Below, one piece after another: positions 1 through 7,477 of a DNA stretch of 64,000 nt. The DNA lies in NCBI GenBank assembly GCA_030619685.1, contig JAUXAX010000003.1, positions 38,451 to 102,450 of the forward strand, written 5' to 3'. Made by a program: the position numbers and the translations under genes. Numbering within the stretch: the first letter of the stretch is position 1; every line of letters begins with the position of its first letter. The notes below the pieces were generated by a model that was given only the letters and a program-made list of their open reading frames with translations, searched no databases and had not been told where the DNA came from. This DNA is from Dehalococcoidia bacterium. Its GTDB lineage: Bacteria > Chloroflexota > Dehalococcoidia > SZUA-161.

Positions 1-2
1 TC

Positions 3-158
3 TTCACTGTTATATATCAAGACACGCCTTTGACTGGTTCATATGTAGTGAAGGAAACACCCTCTATGACCTATACCTTGCTATTTGTGCAGGCCACTGG
101 TGCAGATTGGCAAGAGGGCATTGATGTGGTAGCTTCCTTTACGCTAATAGGTGATTAG
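3..158 (+). CDS. 3' end of an unknown cargo gene (partial)
   Basis: An open frame enters from the left edge and stops at TAG 156-158, giving the last 51 residues of a protein (ending ...ASFTLIGD). The piece is rich in Thr, Val and aromatic residues and looks like beta-structured sequence. I recognise no family. It lies upstream of the recombinase module and is therefore probably cargo of the integrated element. The other two forward frames stop earlier or give implausible protein. It could also be a chance open frame. Confidence 0.4.
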   Translation, partial: FTVIYQDTPLTGSYVVKETPSMTYTLLFVQATGADWQEGIDVVASFTLIGD

Positions 159-296
159 TCATTTGGACAATTTTTGAAAACTTGGGCTTAGGGGCTTTAC
201 AAGCACCACCAACACACCGCATGACCTACGACCAAGCTGCCCCAGATAGGCATTTTTGCTAATCCACTGCCCGGTTAGTCTATACCATGAAAGGGC

Positions 297-344
297 TTGA
301 CTTTTCCATATATTTAGGTATATAATTGTTCTAGGCTGAACAAT
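297..344 (+). promoter_or_regulatory. Promoter with overlapping operator-like dyad for the excision/integration genes
   Basis: A near-consensus sigma-70 promoter is visible: TTGACT (297-302), an 18-nt spacer, TATAAT (321-326). A perfect 7-bp inverted repeat, ATTGTTC (325-331) and GAACAAT (338-344) with a 6-nt spacer, starts on the -10 box and covers the expected start point near 333. A protein bound there would block initiation. The adjacent small HTH protein is the obvious candidate binder (inference). Confidence 0.7.
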
Positions 345-359
345 AAGAAACAGTGAGTT

Positions 360-590
360 ATGGATAACCTGATAGAAAAGTACATGAGCAGCGCAGAGGC
401 AGCTAAAATCCTTGGTATTTATACAGCCTCAGTAAACCGATTGGCACGGCAGGGAATCATACCCGCCGTAAAGATTGGGGGTGGGTGGATTGTTTCCCGT
501 CAGTTTGTGGAGGATATGGCAAGGAGCTACGAAGGGCGCAGGGGTAGACCTCGCACAAAGCGCAAGTACACAAGGAGGGTACAGCAATGA
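360..590 (+). CDS. Small excisionase/AlpA-type HTH protein with AT-hook-like tail
   Basis: A 76-residue protein. Residues about 9-50 fit the excisionase-family winged helix-turn-helix: a start like SSAEAAKILGI, a recognition-helix region TASVNRLARQG, then a KIGGGWIVSR hairpin. The C-terminus is strongly basic and holds RRGRPR, an AT-hook-like core. Its stop overlaps the recombinase start by 4 bp (ATGA type), so the two are co-translated. By context it is either the recombination directionality factor or the repressor acting on the dyad at 325-344. No strong Shine-Dalgarno precedes the ATG. Confidence 0.75.
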   Translation: MDNLIEKYMSSAEAAKILGIYTASVNRLARQGIIPAVKIGGGWIVSRQFVEDMARSYEGRRGRPRTKRKYTRRVQQ

Positions 591-2242
591 AAGCAGCACT
601 ATACGCCAGGGTGAGTACGAAGGAGCAGAAGGAAGAAGGCTCAAGCCTTGAGACTCAGGTCGAGGATTGCCTGAAGTTTGCTTCCAAGAATGGTTATTCA
701 GTAGATGGATTGGTGTTCAAGGAGGATTGGACGGGTGCTACCCTTGACCGACCAGAGCTTGATGCGGTTCGCAACCTCGTAAGGAATCGTGACATAGATG
801 CCTTGATAGCCTATGCCACAGACCGCCTTGCACGTAACCCGATACACCTGGCCATACTTGCCGAGGAATGCGACAAGCACAGGGTTAAGCTGGAGTTTGT
901 AACCGAACCCCTGGACGATAGCCCAGAGGGGCAGCTAATCCTGTATGTCAAGGGGTACGCTGCACAGATAGAGCGAGCGAAGATCGCTGACCGCACCTTG
1001 AGGGGCAAGAGAATGAGGGCTAGGCAAGGTAGAATACCCGCTGGTGGCGGTATTGGCTTGTACGGCTATGACTATGTGCCGGGCAAAGAGGATAGCCAAG
1101 GAGTACGCAGGGTAAATGAAGAGCAAGCGAAAGTCGTCAGGATGATATTCCGTTGGCTTGTCGAAGATCACATGACTCTCTACGGTATATGTGTCAAACT
1201 TATGGAGATGGGTATAGCCTCTCCCAAGGACACTGGAAGGTGGGGGCTCAGTACGGTAGGCCGCCTACTACGCAACCCAGCATACATGGGAAAGACATAC
1301 GCGTTTAAGTATCTCTCGGTAGAACCAAGGAAGCCCGCCAATACGACTAGACGCTATTCGAAGAGTGCTCGCCAGGTGCGACCAACCGAGGAATGGATAG
1401 AGATTCCAGGGGCTACGCCGCCTATCATAAGTGAAGAAGTGTTTGCATTGGCTCAGTCGCAACTTAGAAGCAACTTGGAAAGGTCAACGCGCAATCAGAA
1501 GCACCAGTATCTATTGAGCGGACATATCAGGTGTGGACTGTGCGGAAGGCGCTACATTGGACATACCAATGGGTTTGGCTACCAACTCTATCGTTGCTAT
1601 GGAAGGCGCAGGCCAGAATCGATCACTCCCTGCCCTGCCAAGGGGGTCAAAGGAGTGGAGTCGGAGTTCCTGGTATGGGAAGAGGTCAAGAAGGTTCTGA
1701 TTCATCCCGATCTCATATTGTCCGAGCTTCGAAGACGCCAGGATGAGGCTAGCAACAGCCAGGCTGTAGAAGACGACATAAGGGTTGTGGATAAGCGCCT
1801 TGAACGTATAGACAGCTCGATACAAAGACTTGTGACACTATACCGACTCAGCGAGATTGACGACCAGTTTATCCTTAATGAGAACAAGAAGCTCAAGCAG
1901 GAGAAGGAGAGGCTACTAGAAGAGAAGGCAGCACTACGGAACAGGCTTGAAGTGCAGACAGTCAACGAGTTCCAGCTTGAGGCTCTCAGAGAGTACTGCG
2001 ACAGAGCAGCAAAGAACATAGAGCAGTTCACCTATGAGGATAAGCGATTGGCACTGGATGCTCTTGGAATCGAGGTCATAGTAAAGCCTGAGGGTATAGC
2101 GATTCGGGGTGCGATACCAGCAAGTATCCCATCTATTACTTCTCCTCCATCACTATCGTTGGACTTCCCGATACTGCGGTACAGGAGTCTAGAGAAAGGG
2201 TTCGCTCTGCCATCAGGAACTCAGGGTGCCAGTTTCCCATGA
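587..2242 (+). CDS. Large serine recombinase (site-specific integrase)
   Basis: 551 residues. The N-terminal resolvase domain begins ALYARVSTKEQ with the nucleophile Ser10 and continues to about residue 150. A recombinase domain (about 170-270) follows, then a zinc-ribbon with two CxxC-like elements (CGLCG near residue 312 and later Cys in YRCYG and TPCP), a coiled-coil stretch of Glu/Lys/Arg-rich sequence (about 400-470) and a C-terminal tail. The start has a strong Shine-Dalgarno (AAGGAGGG). The last roughly 30 codons overlap comM in another frame, so the C-terminus is partly encoded by the host target gene. Large serine recombinases integrate elements by attP x attB recombination and need a directionality factor for excision. 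Confidence 0.95.
   Translation: MKAALYARVSTKEQKEEGSSLETQVEDCLKFASKNGYSVDGLVFKEDWTGATLDRPELDAVRNLVRNRDIDALIAYATDRLARNPIHLAILAEECDKHRVKLEFVTEPLDDSPEGQLILYVKGYAAQIERAKIADRTLRGKRMRARQGRIPAGGGIGLYGYDYVPGKEDSQGVRRVNEEQAKVVRMIFRWLVEDHMTLYGICVKLMEMGIASPKDTGRWGLSTVGRLLRNPAYMGKTYAFKYLSVEPRKPANTTRRYSKSARQVRPTEEWIEIPGATPPIISEEVFALAQSQLRSNLERSTRNQKHQYLLSGHIRCGLCGRRYIGHTNGFGYQLYRCYGRRRPESITPCPAKGVKGVESEFLVWEEVKKVLIHPDLILSELRRRQDEASNSQAVEDDIRVVDKRLERIDSSIQRLVTLYRLSEIDDQFILNENKKLKQEKERLLEEKAALRNRLEVQTVNEFQLEALREYCDRAAKNIEQFTYEDKRLALDALGIEVIVKPEGIAIRGAIPASIPSITSPPSLSLDFPILRYRSLEKGFALPSGTQGASFP
2145..2180. other. Probable attachment junction (right end) inside comM
   Basis: In the frame of the downstream comM gene the sequence becomes recognisable comM protein at about 2152, reading TIVGLPDTAVQ. 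That motif belongs to the N-terminal domain of ComM/YifB. Upstream of 2152 the same frame no longer resembles comM and hits a stop at 2089-2091. The change from element to host sequence therefore lies near 2145-2165. The exact crossover bases cannot be fixed without the left junction or an empty site. Confidence 0.75.
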
Positions 2243-3582
2243 AGCGGATAACGGTAAACCTCGCCCCCGCTGACCTCAAGAAAGCTGGCCCTGCCTATGA
2301 TCTTCCGATCGCAGTTGGCATACTACTCAGTTCGGAGCAGATCTCAGTTGACACCTCCCAGATGCTTTTCCTCGGCGAACTCTCCCTAGATGGCGGCCTG
2401 CGGCATACTCAAGGCATTATCTCTATGGTCGATCTTGCCAAGGAGAGGGAAGTCCCCACGGTTTTCGTCCCTGCTGCCGATGCCAGAGAGGCCTCGCTGG
2501 TGCGAGGCGTTAACATTATTCCTGTATCCTCCTTGTCCCAACTGGTTGGTCACCTCCGTGGCGAAGCGGTTATCTCCAGCTATGTTGAAGAGGAGATTGC
2601 GGCTGAGGTGGGGGAAACGCCATGGCCGACTACCGATCTCGGTCTCATCAAGGGACAGGAGCATGTGAAGCGGGCATTGGAGGTAGCCGCTGCTGGGGGG
2701 CATAACCTGGTCATGAGCGGGCCGCCGGGAGCCGGCAAGACACTGCTTGCCCGGGCGCTGCCTTCTATCTTGCCCCAAATGGGCATCGCAGAGGCTTTGG
2801 AGGTAACCAAGATCTATAGCGTGAGCGGGCTCCTTCCCCAGGATACGCCGCTCATCAGGCAGCGCCCGTTTCGGGCACCACACTACACTATATCACATGC
2901 CGGGCTTGTCGGCGGTGGTCGCTGGCCAAGGCCCGGTGAGATAAGCCTCAGCCACCGGGGTGTTCTCTTTCTCGACGAGCTTCCCGAGTTCGGACATGCC
3001 GACCTCGAGGTCCTGCGTCAACCTTTGGAGGACAGAGTGGTGACAATCAGTAGGGCTCAGGGCAGTGTCACCTTTCCCGCAAACTTCATGCTGGTGGGGG
3101 CGATGAACCCCTGCCCCTGTGGATATTACGGCGATCCGATCAAGGAATGCACCTGTTCCCCGATGCTGGTCTCTCGATACCAGAAGCGCATCAGCGGGCC
3201 GCTGCTTGACCGCATCGATATCTTCGCTGAGGTTCCCCGTGTCGATTACGATAAACTCGCTGATGACCGGATGGGTGAGAGCTCGGAGATGGTGAGGCAG
3301 CGGGTTGAGCAAGCACGCTCGATCCAGCAGCAACGCCTTAAGGGTACCAAGCTTGTTTGCAATGCCGACATGACCCCCCTGGAGGTGCGTGAGTTTTGCC
3401 AGGTGGAGCCTTCTGCGCAAAGCCTGCTACAGGCGGCGATGAACCAACTACATCTTTCGGCACGTGCCTTCCACCGCATCCTGAAGCTGGCTCGCACCAT
3501 AGCTGACCTTGCCGGCGCTGAGACTATCGACGCCAGCTATCTCGCCGAGGCGCTCCAGTATCGGCCGCGGGATCAGCTATAG
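2239..3582 (+). CDS. comM: ComM/YifB Mg-chelatase-like ATPase, 5'-truncated by element insertion
   Basis: 447 residues from the first available ATG. Homology to ComM/YifB continues in frame upstream to about 2152, where it is cut by the mobile element; intact members are about 500 residues. Visible are the rest of the ChlI domain, Walker A GPPGAGKT, Walker B VLFLDELPEF, a CPCGYYGD...CTCS cysteine motif and the C-terminal Mg_chelatase_C helices. ComM is a hexameric helicase promoting branch migration in natural transformation. Without about 50-60 N-terminal residues this copy is probably inactive or altered. The start ATG overlaps the recombinase stop codon (ATGA), so it may still be translated by coupling. 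Confidence 0.9.
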   Translation: MKRITVNLAPADLKKAGPAYDLPIAVGILLSSEQISVDTSQMLFLGELSLDGGLRHTQGIISMVDLAKEREVPTVFVPAADAREASLVRGVNIIPVSSLSQLVGHLRGEAVISSYVEEEIAAEVGETPWPTTDLGLIKGQEHVKRALEVAAAGGHNLVMSGPPGAGKTLLARALPSILPQMGIAEALEVTKIYSVSGLLPQDTPLIRQRPFRAPHYTISHAGLVGGGRWPRPGEISLSHRGVLFLDELPEFGHADLEVLRQPLEDRVVTISRAQGSVTFPANFMLVGAMNPCPCGYYGDPIKECTCSPMLVSRYQKRISGPLLDRIDIFAEVPRVDYDKLADDRMGESSEMVRQRVEQARSIQQQRLKGTKLVCNADMTPLEVREFCQVEPSAQSLLQAAMNQLHLSARAFHRILKLARTIADLAGAETIDASYLAEALQYRPRDQL

Positions 3583-3634
3583 ACCTGCCTGGCAGCGGGA
3601 TTAACCCACTTCCTTTATCCGCTAAACCAAGCTC

Positions 3635-3663
3635 TTGCTCCACCTATGGCTTGCTGATATACT
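3635..3663 (+). promoter_or_regulatory. Putative promoter of the mechanosensitive channel gene
   Basis: TTGCTC (3635-3640), a 17-nt spacer and TATACT (3658-3663) lie about 45 bp before the mscS start. A GGGAGG ribosome binding site follows at about 3690. Confidence 0.5.
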
Positions 3664-3705
3664 GTGCCCACGCCCTCGGAACCTGGCGCAGGGAGGTAAC
3701 AGACC

Positions 3706-4998
3706 ATGGAGAATCCCTTTGGGAACATCGACTGGGGCAGGGTTGGCGACTGGTTTTCAGAACAGGGTGTGTGGCTGCTGGTCACCCTGGTTGTGGCTGC
3801 CCTTTTCTACTTGGCCCTGAGGAAAATAATGCCTCGGGTAGTTAAGTCAATACTGGCGAGGATAGAAGTGGCCCCGACCGGGGAGGAGCAACAGCGATTG
3901 TCTCGTACCGTGAGCCGGGTCGTCATCTGGCTAGGCACAGTAATTATCGTTGCCGCCCTGGTGTTCGCGCTTCTTCCCCGGTTTGGCGTGGACCTATCAC
4001 CCGCAGGGAAAGCTATCGGGGGCTGGCTGGGGAGCAATGGGGTTCGCATCGCCATCATCGTCGCCCTGGCGGTCGCCGCTCATCAGATTGTGAGGAGGTT
4101 GATCCACAGGGTGGTGGAGAAGGGCGTTATCAGGGGGAAACGCCGCCCCCGGGAAGAGCTCAAGAAGAGGGCGGAGACCCTGAGCAGCTTCCTTAGCCAG
4201 GCTGTTGCAGCGGTGATCTGGGTGATGGCTGCCTTCATGATCCTCTCCGAACTAGGGGTGAATATCGGTCCCCTGCTCGCTGGCGCTGGCATCGCTGGCA
4301 TCGCTATCGGCTTCGGCGCCCAGAGCCTGGTCAGGGATGTGTTGAGCGGGCTGTTTATCATCATCGAGAACCAGTATGGCAAAGGTGATGTGGTAAGGAT
4401 CGCTGACATCGCCGGGTTGGTGGAGGAGGTAAATATAAGGAGAACGATACTGAGGGACCTTGACGGCATCGTGCATGTAGTTCCCAACGGTGAGATCAGG
4501 GTTGCCAGCAACTTCACCAGGGAATACTCCAGGGTCAACCTCAACATCTCTGTAGGCTATGGCGAAGACCTTGATCATGCAATGCAGGTCATAAACAGGG
4601 TGGGGCGGGAGATGGCTGAAGAGGAGTACTGGGGCGAGGCCATCTTAAAGACACCTGAAGCGCTGCGGGTGGATAACCTTGGGGATTCGGGGATTGACAT
4701 AAAGATACTGGGAGAAACCAAACCGATCAGGCAATGGGAGGTGATGGGGGAGCTGCGGAAGAGGCTCAAAAAGGCTTTCGATGAGGAAGGGATCGAGATC
4801 CCCTGGCCCCATACCAAGGTCTATTTCGGCGATGCTCTCAGGCAAGTGGTGGAGGAGAAGGAGACCACCGCCAAGGGCCCTAAGAGAGAGGTGACGGAGA
4901 AAGGCATCCCCGGCAGGGTCTCTCGGAAAAAGACAAGAGTGAAACGCCTTCCTCCTCCGAAAGAAGAGGAAGAAGGGGAAGGAGACACAGGGGGCTAG
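3706..4998 (+). CDS. MscS-family small-conductance mechanosensitive channel
   Basis: 430 residues in the inner membrane. Hydrophobic segments lie at about 20-45, 70-95, 105-125 and 160-185. The pore helix and beta domain signature follows: GIAGIAIGFGAQSLVRD, then a DVVRIADIAGLVEEVNIRRT segment and VVPNGEI. The C-terminal cytoplasmic alpha/beta domain continues to about residue 370. The last 50 residues are a low-complexity Lys/Arg/Glu tail. Such channels open under membrane tension and release solutes on hypo-osmotic shock. The neighbouring trehalose genes make an osmotic-stress theme plausible. The start is set by a good GGGAGG site. Confidence 0.93.
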   Translation: MENPFGNIDWGRVGDWFSEQGVWLLVTLVVAALFYLALRKIMPRVVKSILARIEVAPTGEEQQRLSRTVSRVVIWLGTVIIVAALVFALLPRFGVDLSPAGKAIGGWLGSNGVRIAIIVALAVAAHQIVRRLIHRVVEKGVIRGKRRPREELKKRAETLSSFLSQAVAAVIWVMAAFMILSELGVNIGPLLAGAGIAGIAIGFGAQSLVRDVLSGLFIIIENQYGKGDVVRIADIAGLVEEVNIRRTILRDLDGIVHVVPNGEIRVASNFTREYSRVNLNISVGYGEDLDHAMQVINRVGREMAEEEYWGEAILKTPEALRVDNLGDSGIDIKILGETKPIRQWEVMGELRKRLKKAFDEEGIEIPWPHTKVYFGDALRQVVEEKETTAKGPKREVTEKGIPGRVSRKKTRVKRLPPPKEEEEGEGDTGG

Positions 4999-5041
4999 CA
5001 GCCCTTTGGGATATAATTTCAGGCTTTCCTTGAAGGAAGAT

Positions 5042-5851
5042 ATGCCTTATCTCTTCGACCATTTCGATTCTGTACGCGAGCTACTATCGCTTGCGCCTCT
5101 TGGCCTTTTCACCGATATCGATGGCACTATCAGCGAGACTGCGCTGTCCCCTGCGGAGGCCCGTGTCTCCCCGGTCTGCCGGGAGAGCCTGGCCGTCTTG
5201 GCTAAACATTTGGCAGTGGTGGTTGCGGTATCAGGAAGGCCGGCCGCTGAGGCGAGGAAAATGGTGGGCATCGATGAGATAGTCTACATCGGCAATCACG
5301 GGTATGAGAGGTGGGCTGGTGGGGGTGTTGAGCTTGTGCCCGGGGTCGAGGACTATTACGCCAGGGTTAAGGCGGTGCTTGATGAGCTCCGTAAACTTGT
5401 CTCTATCGAAGGGGTCATTCTTGAGAATAAGGGTCCCACCGCCTCGATCCACTACCGTCGCTGCCGCGATCGCGAAGCTGCGCTGAAAGCCATTATCTCG
5501 GCGGTGGATGGATTGGCCAGAGCTGGCAATCTGAGGGTCAGCCTGGGGAAAATGGCGGTCGAGCTCAGGCCGCCGCTGGAAGTGAGCAAAGGGACTGCCG
5601 TATTTTCCTTAATAGAAGAGCACTACCTGAGCGGGGCAATTTATCTGGGTGATGACCTGACTGATGTCGATGTCTTCGTTGCTTTTCACCAAAAAGGACT
5701 GCCCTTCAAAGGGCTCGCCATAGGGGTCATAGGGGAGGAGACGGTACCCCAGATTGCGAGGCAAGCGGATTTCATTGTCAATGGGGTGGGTGATGTCGAG
5801 CGGTTTCTTAGACAGGTAGTAGTAGAGGTAGTTGGCAAGCCAGCTTCCTGA
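5042..5851 (+). CDS. otsB: Trehalose-6-phosphate phosphatase
   Basis: 269 residues from ATG 5042; an in-frame TTG at 5006 would add 12 residues. HAD-superfamily signatures are present: motif I FTDIDGTIS, motif II VAVSGRP, Lys in the LGKMAVELRP region and motif IV GDDLTDVDVF. The enzyme dephosphorylates trehalose-6-phosphate to trehalose. Its 3' end overlaps the 3' end of the convergent otsA by 44 bp, so the two pathway genes face each other rather than forming an operon. Confidence 0.92.
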   Translation: MPYLFDHFDSVRELLSLAPLGLFTDIDGTISETALSPAEARVSPVCRESLAVLAKHLAVVVAVSGRPAAEARKMVGIDEIVYIGNHGYERWAGGGVELVPGVEDYYARVKAVLDELRKLVSIEGVILENKGPTASIHYRRCRDREAALKAIISAVDGLARAGNLRVSLGKMAVELRPPLEVSKGTAVFSLIEEHYLSGAIYLGDDLTDVDVFVAFHQKGLPFKGLAIGVIGEETVPQIARQADFIVNGVGDVERFLRQVVVEVVGKPAS

Positions 5852-7349
5852 GATCCTGGAATTGGTGGTAGAGCCACCTCGTGATATCTTCCTCTTCGAT
5901 CGTTTTCCTCAATGCCTCGGCTCGTCGTTTTCTCTCTGCTGGATTCATAGTCAGCGCTTCATGCAGCGCCCGGGTTGTTCCTTCCACGTCTGCCGGTGAT
6001 ACTGATATGACGTGCTCTCCCAGTTGCTCATGGGCACCAGCGGACTCTGACAGGATCAGGACGCTATTGTTGGCGCTGGCGATAGGCCCCTCCTTGGCTA
6101 CCAGGTTCATGCCATCGATCACCGGGTTCACCAGGAGGACGTCGCAGAGGCGCATCCCTGCTATTGCCTGAGCATAGTTATTCTCGAAGAATACCTTTAT
6201 TGGCTGCCATCCCTCATTTCCATATTTGGTATTGATTGCCTCCACGTAATCGAATACATCTTGCGTGTATCTTTGATACTGCTTTATTCCAGATCGGGAG
6301 GGAACCAGGAAGCACATTAGCTTGACTCTGTTCAACAAATGGGGATAGCGCTCCAGTAGTATATCGAAGGCTTTCAAGCCGCGGACGATATTCTTGCTAG
6401 GCTCTGCCCGGTCGACCCTCACGATAGTCTGTTCCCCCAGGTGGGCGCGCAGCTTTTCTTCATAATCGCGAACCCTGGGCGAACGCGCATGTCGCTGCAG
6501 TGCAGCGACATCTATGGATACGGGATAGGAAGCGACCTTGGTTTGATGACCTCCCAGGGCTACAGTGTGGCTCTCGTAATCGACCTCAGCATCATCCAGG
6601 AACACCTCGCAGCTGTGCAAGAAGTGGTGCACATCGCGACTGGTCTGCAAACCCACGATGTCGACGGCACAGAGGCTTTCCAGGATCGCCCTGCGCATCA
6701 GGTCGGGGAAAAGGTGCCAGTAGCTGGGGGAAGGCCAGGGGATATGGATGAAATGCTGCAAGATGGCTTGCGGCATCCGGCGGCGAATATAGCCACCGAC
6801 CACGTAGAGTTGGTAGTCATGGATCATTATGAAGGGAGGCACCCTGTCGTTGGCTGCTTCGGCGATAGCAGCTTCGGCGAAGGCACGGTTAACTGCAACA
6901 TACCCGTTCTCCCATGCATCGTAGACCTTGGCATCGATGTTGGGAGTATAGGGTGAATTCCACATATAATGCTGGAGGAACCAAAGTAGGGGATTGCAGA
7001 ATAGGTTGTAAAACTTGTGGTAGACGTTCCTGGGGTTGGTAACGAATCGAAGATACAGCTTTTGCCCTGGGAGCTGGACTTGGAAGCGTCCATCCTGCTC
7101 GGCAGCAACACGGCGGTCTCCCTCCCCCATAGCGCTGGCGATCCAGGTAAGCTCCACATATTTGCTGATGGCGCTGAGGGCGGTGACAACCCCGCCGCTG
7201 CCCCGATTTAGCTGCAGTATGCCGTCTTTGCCGACGCGATAATCAACAGGACCTCGATTACTGATCAGGATAAGTCGCCTTTCGGCGAGCAACTCCTGGC
7301 ATAGCTCGATGAGATAGTCACCGGGTTGATTATGCCTGGAGGATAGCAT
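5808..7349 (-). CDS. otsA: Trehalose-6-phosphate synthase (GT20)
   Basis: 513 residues, glycosyltransferase family 20. Typical motifs are ISNRGPVDY near the N-terminus, HDYQLYVVGGYIR, FIHIPWPSP, DIVGLQTSRDVHHFL, VDRAEPSKNI (usually DRxDxxKG) and DGMNLVAKE. It joins UDP-glucose (or another NDP-glucose) to glucose-6-phosphate. A strong minus-strand promoter (7356-7384) would place the transcription start on or next to the ATG at 7349, which suggests leaderless translation. It converges with otsB with a 44-bp tail overlap. Confidence 0.92.
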   Translation of the reverse strand: MLSSRHNQPGDYLIELCQELLAERRLILISNRGPVDYRVGKDGILQLNRGSGGVVTALSAISKYVELTWIASAMGEGDRRVAAEQDGRFQVQLPGQKLYLRFVTNPRNVYHKFYNLFCNPLLWFLQHYMWNSPYTPNIDAKVYDAWENGYVAVNRAFAEAAIAEAANDRVPPFIMIHDYQLYVVGGYIRRRMPQAILQHFIHIPWPSPSYWHLFPDLMRRAILESLCAVDIVGLQTSRDVHHFLHSCEVFLDDAEVDYESHTVALGGHQTKVASYPVSIDVAALQRHARSPRVRDYEEKLRAHLGEQTIVRVDRAEPSKNIVRGLKAFDILLERYPHLLNRVKLMCFLVPSRSGIKQYQRYTQDVFDYVEAINTKYGNEGWQPIKVFFENNYAQAIAGMRLCDVLLVNPVIDGMNLVAKEGPIASANNSVLILSESAGAHEQLGEHVISVSPADVEGTTRALHEALTMNPAERKRRAEALRKTIEEEDITRWLYHQFQDLRKLACQLPLLLPV

Positions 7350-7355
7350 AGCTGA

Positions 7356-7384
7356 AATTTAGCATAACCCTCTTGGCTTGTCAA
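7356..7384 (-). promoter_or_regulatory. Promoter of otsA
   Basis: Read on the minus strand: TTGACA (7379-7384), 17-nt spacer, TAAATT (7356-7361). The predicted start point falls at about 7349, the A of the otsA start codon. Confidence 0.65.
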
Positions 7385-7409
7385 CCGAATGCGGCCTGCT
7401 TGTCTCAAA

Positions 7410-7438
7410 TTGACATGTAGCTGTACTTGGGCTAAAAT
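7410..7438 (+). promoter_or_regulatory. Promoter of alaS
   Basis: TTGACA (7410-7415), exactly 17 nt, TAAAAT (7433-7438). It lies 40 bp upstream of the alaS start and is back-to-back with the otsA promoter. A TGGAGAG ribosome binding site precedes the ATG. Confidence 0.7.
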
Positions 7439-7477
7439 CGCAAAATGTAAAGGAAAATAGACTTTCCTGGAGAGAAT

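Noticed and set aside
325..344. LexA/SOS box
   Set aside because: The dyad is GTTC-N6-GAAC, the reverse of the GAAC-N4-GTTC arrangement expected for a LexA site.
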